NCBI GenBank assembly: GCA_964394205.1
Contig: CAYMVS010000089.1
Location: 1-5,728, forward strand
Length of the DNA: 5,728 bases
Origin: HGM05190 sp964394205
GTDB lineage: Bacteria; Bacteroidota; Bacteroidia; Bacteroidales; Muribaculaceae
Direction: 5' to 3'
Part shown: positions 5,612-5,728 of the stretch, in pieces
Layout of the letters: the number at the start of each line of letters is the position of its first letter
Numbering within the stretch: position 1 is the stretch's first letter
Position numbers and translations under genes: made by a program
The notes under the pieces: model-generated
The model's input: the letters and a program-made list of their open reading frames with translations, nothing else
Database searches by the model: none
Told to the model about the DNA's origin: nothing

Positions 5612-5728
5612 AGGCTGAGGGCCGCTGTCGCCCCCCGGCGCTTGCATAGCCATCACATATTGGACATCAAACATTTAACCTATAACTTTCATTGAAGTTA
5701 CGTAATATCCCAGCCGATCTCAGCCATG
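5612..5728. other. Non-coding stretch after dnaG
   Basis: No gene is seen in these 117 bases. After the dnaG stop, CGCC-CCCC-GGCG (about 5620-5632) can form only a 4-bp stem with no T-run, so I do not call it a terminator. The GC-rich start gives way to AT-rich sequence from about 5650, typical of a promoter region. Confidence 0.5.
5660..5690 (+). promoter_or_regulatory. Candidate promoter for the next plus-strand gene
   Basis: TTG at 5660-5662 is followed after 20 nt by TAACTTTC (5683-5690), seven of eight bases of TAnnTTTG. It would start transcription near 5694-5697, about 30 nt before the ATG that ends the window (5726-5728). TAACTT (5683-5688) and AAGTTA (5695-5700) form a 6-bp inverted repeat over the box. 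Without the downstream sequence, neither the gene nor the promoter can be confirmed. Confidence 0.3.

Noticed and set aside
5618..5634. GC-rich sequence after dnaG as a rho-independent terminator
   Set aside because: Only a 4-bp stem forms, and no T-run follows.

Overview
The window looks like a chromosomal stretch from a fairly GC-rich member of the Bacteroidales, most likely in or near the Muribaculaceae. This is judged from three things: TAnnTTTG-type promoters with no Shine-Dalgarno sites, the style of the ExbB and Fur-family proteins, and a long DnaG with the N-terminus typical of Bacteroidetes. The taxonomic call is an inference, because no search could be run.

Layout: bases 1-607 hold the N-terminal two thirds or so of an ExbB/TolQ/MotA-type proton channel subunit, on the minus strand and cut by the window edge. 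Bases 608-995 form an intergenic region. It has a good Bacteroidetes promoter pointing at exbB, a 23-bp dyad over that promoter's -7 box, a possible 66-residue histidine-rich leader ORF and short tandem repeats just before the exbB start. Bases 996-3306 are a two-gene minus-strand unit: a secreted calcineurin-like phosphoesterase fused to a beta-propeller, followed 13 nt later by a Fur-family metalloregulator. Bases 3307-3379 are a compact divergent promoter region. Bases 3380-5611 encode DNA primase (dnaG) on the plus strand. Bases 5612-5728 are non-coding as far as can be seen and may contain the promoter and ATG of the next plus-strand gene.

How the genes may relate: ExbB drives TonB-dependent outer-membrane uptake, including of iron complexes, and Fur-family proteins commonly control such systems. 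The operator-like dyad lies between the Fur-family gene and exbB, so local control is a reasonable but unproven idea. DnaG is a replication housekeeping gene, and nothing visible ties it functionally to its neighbours. I see no CRISPR array, mobile element, RNA gene or clear new defence system. The least explained part is the exbB leader region (608-923).
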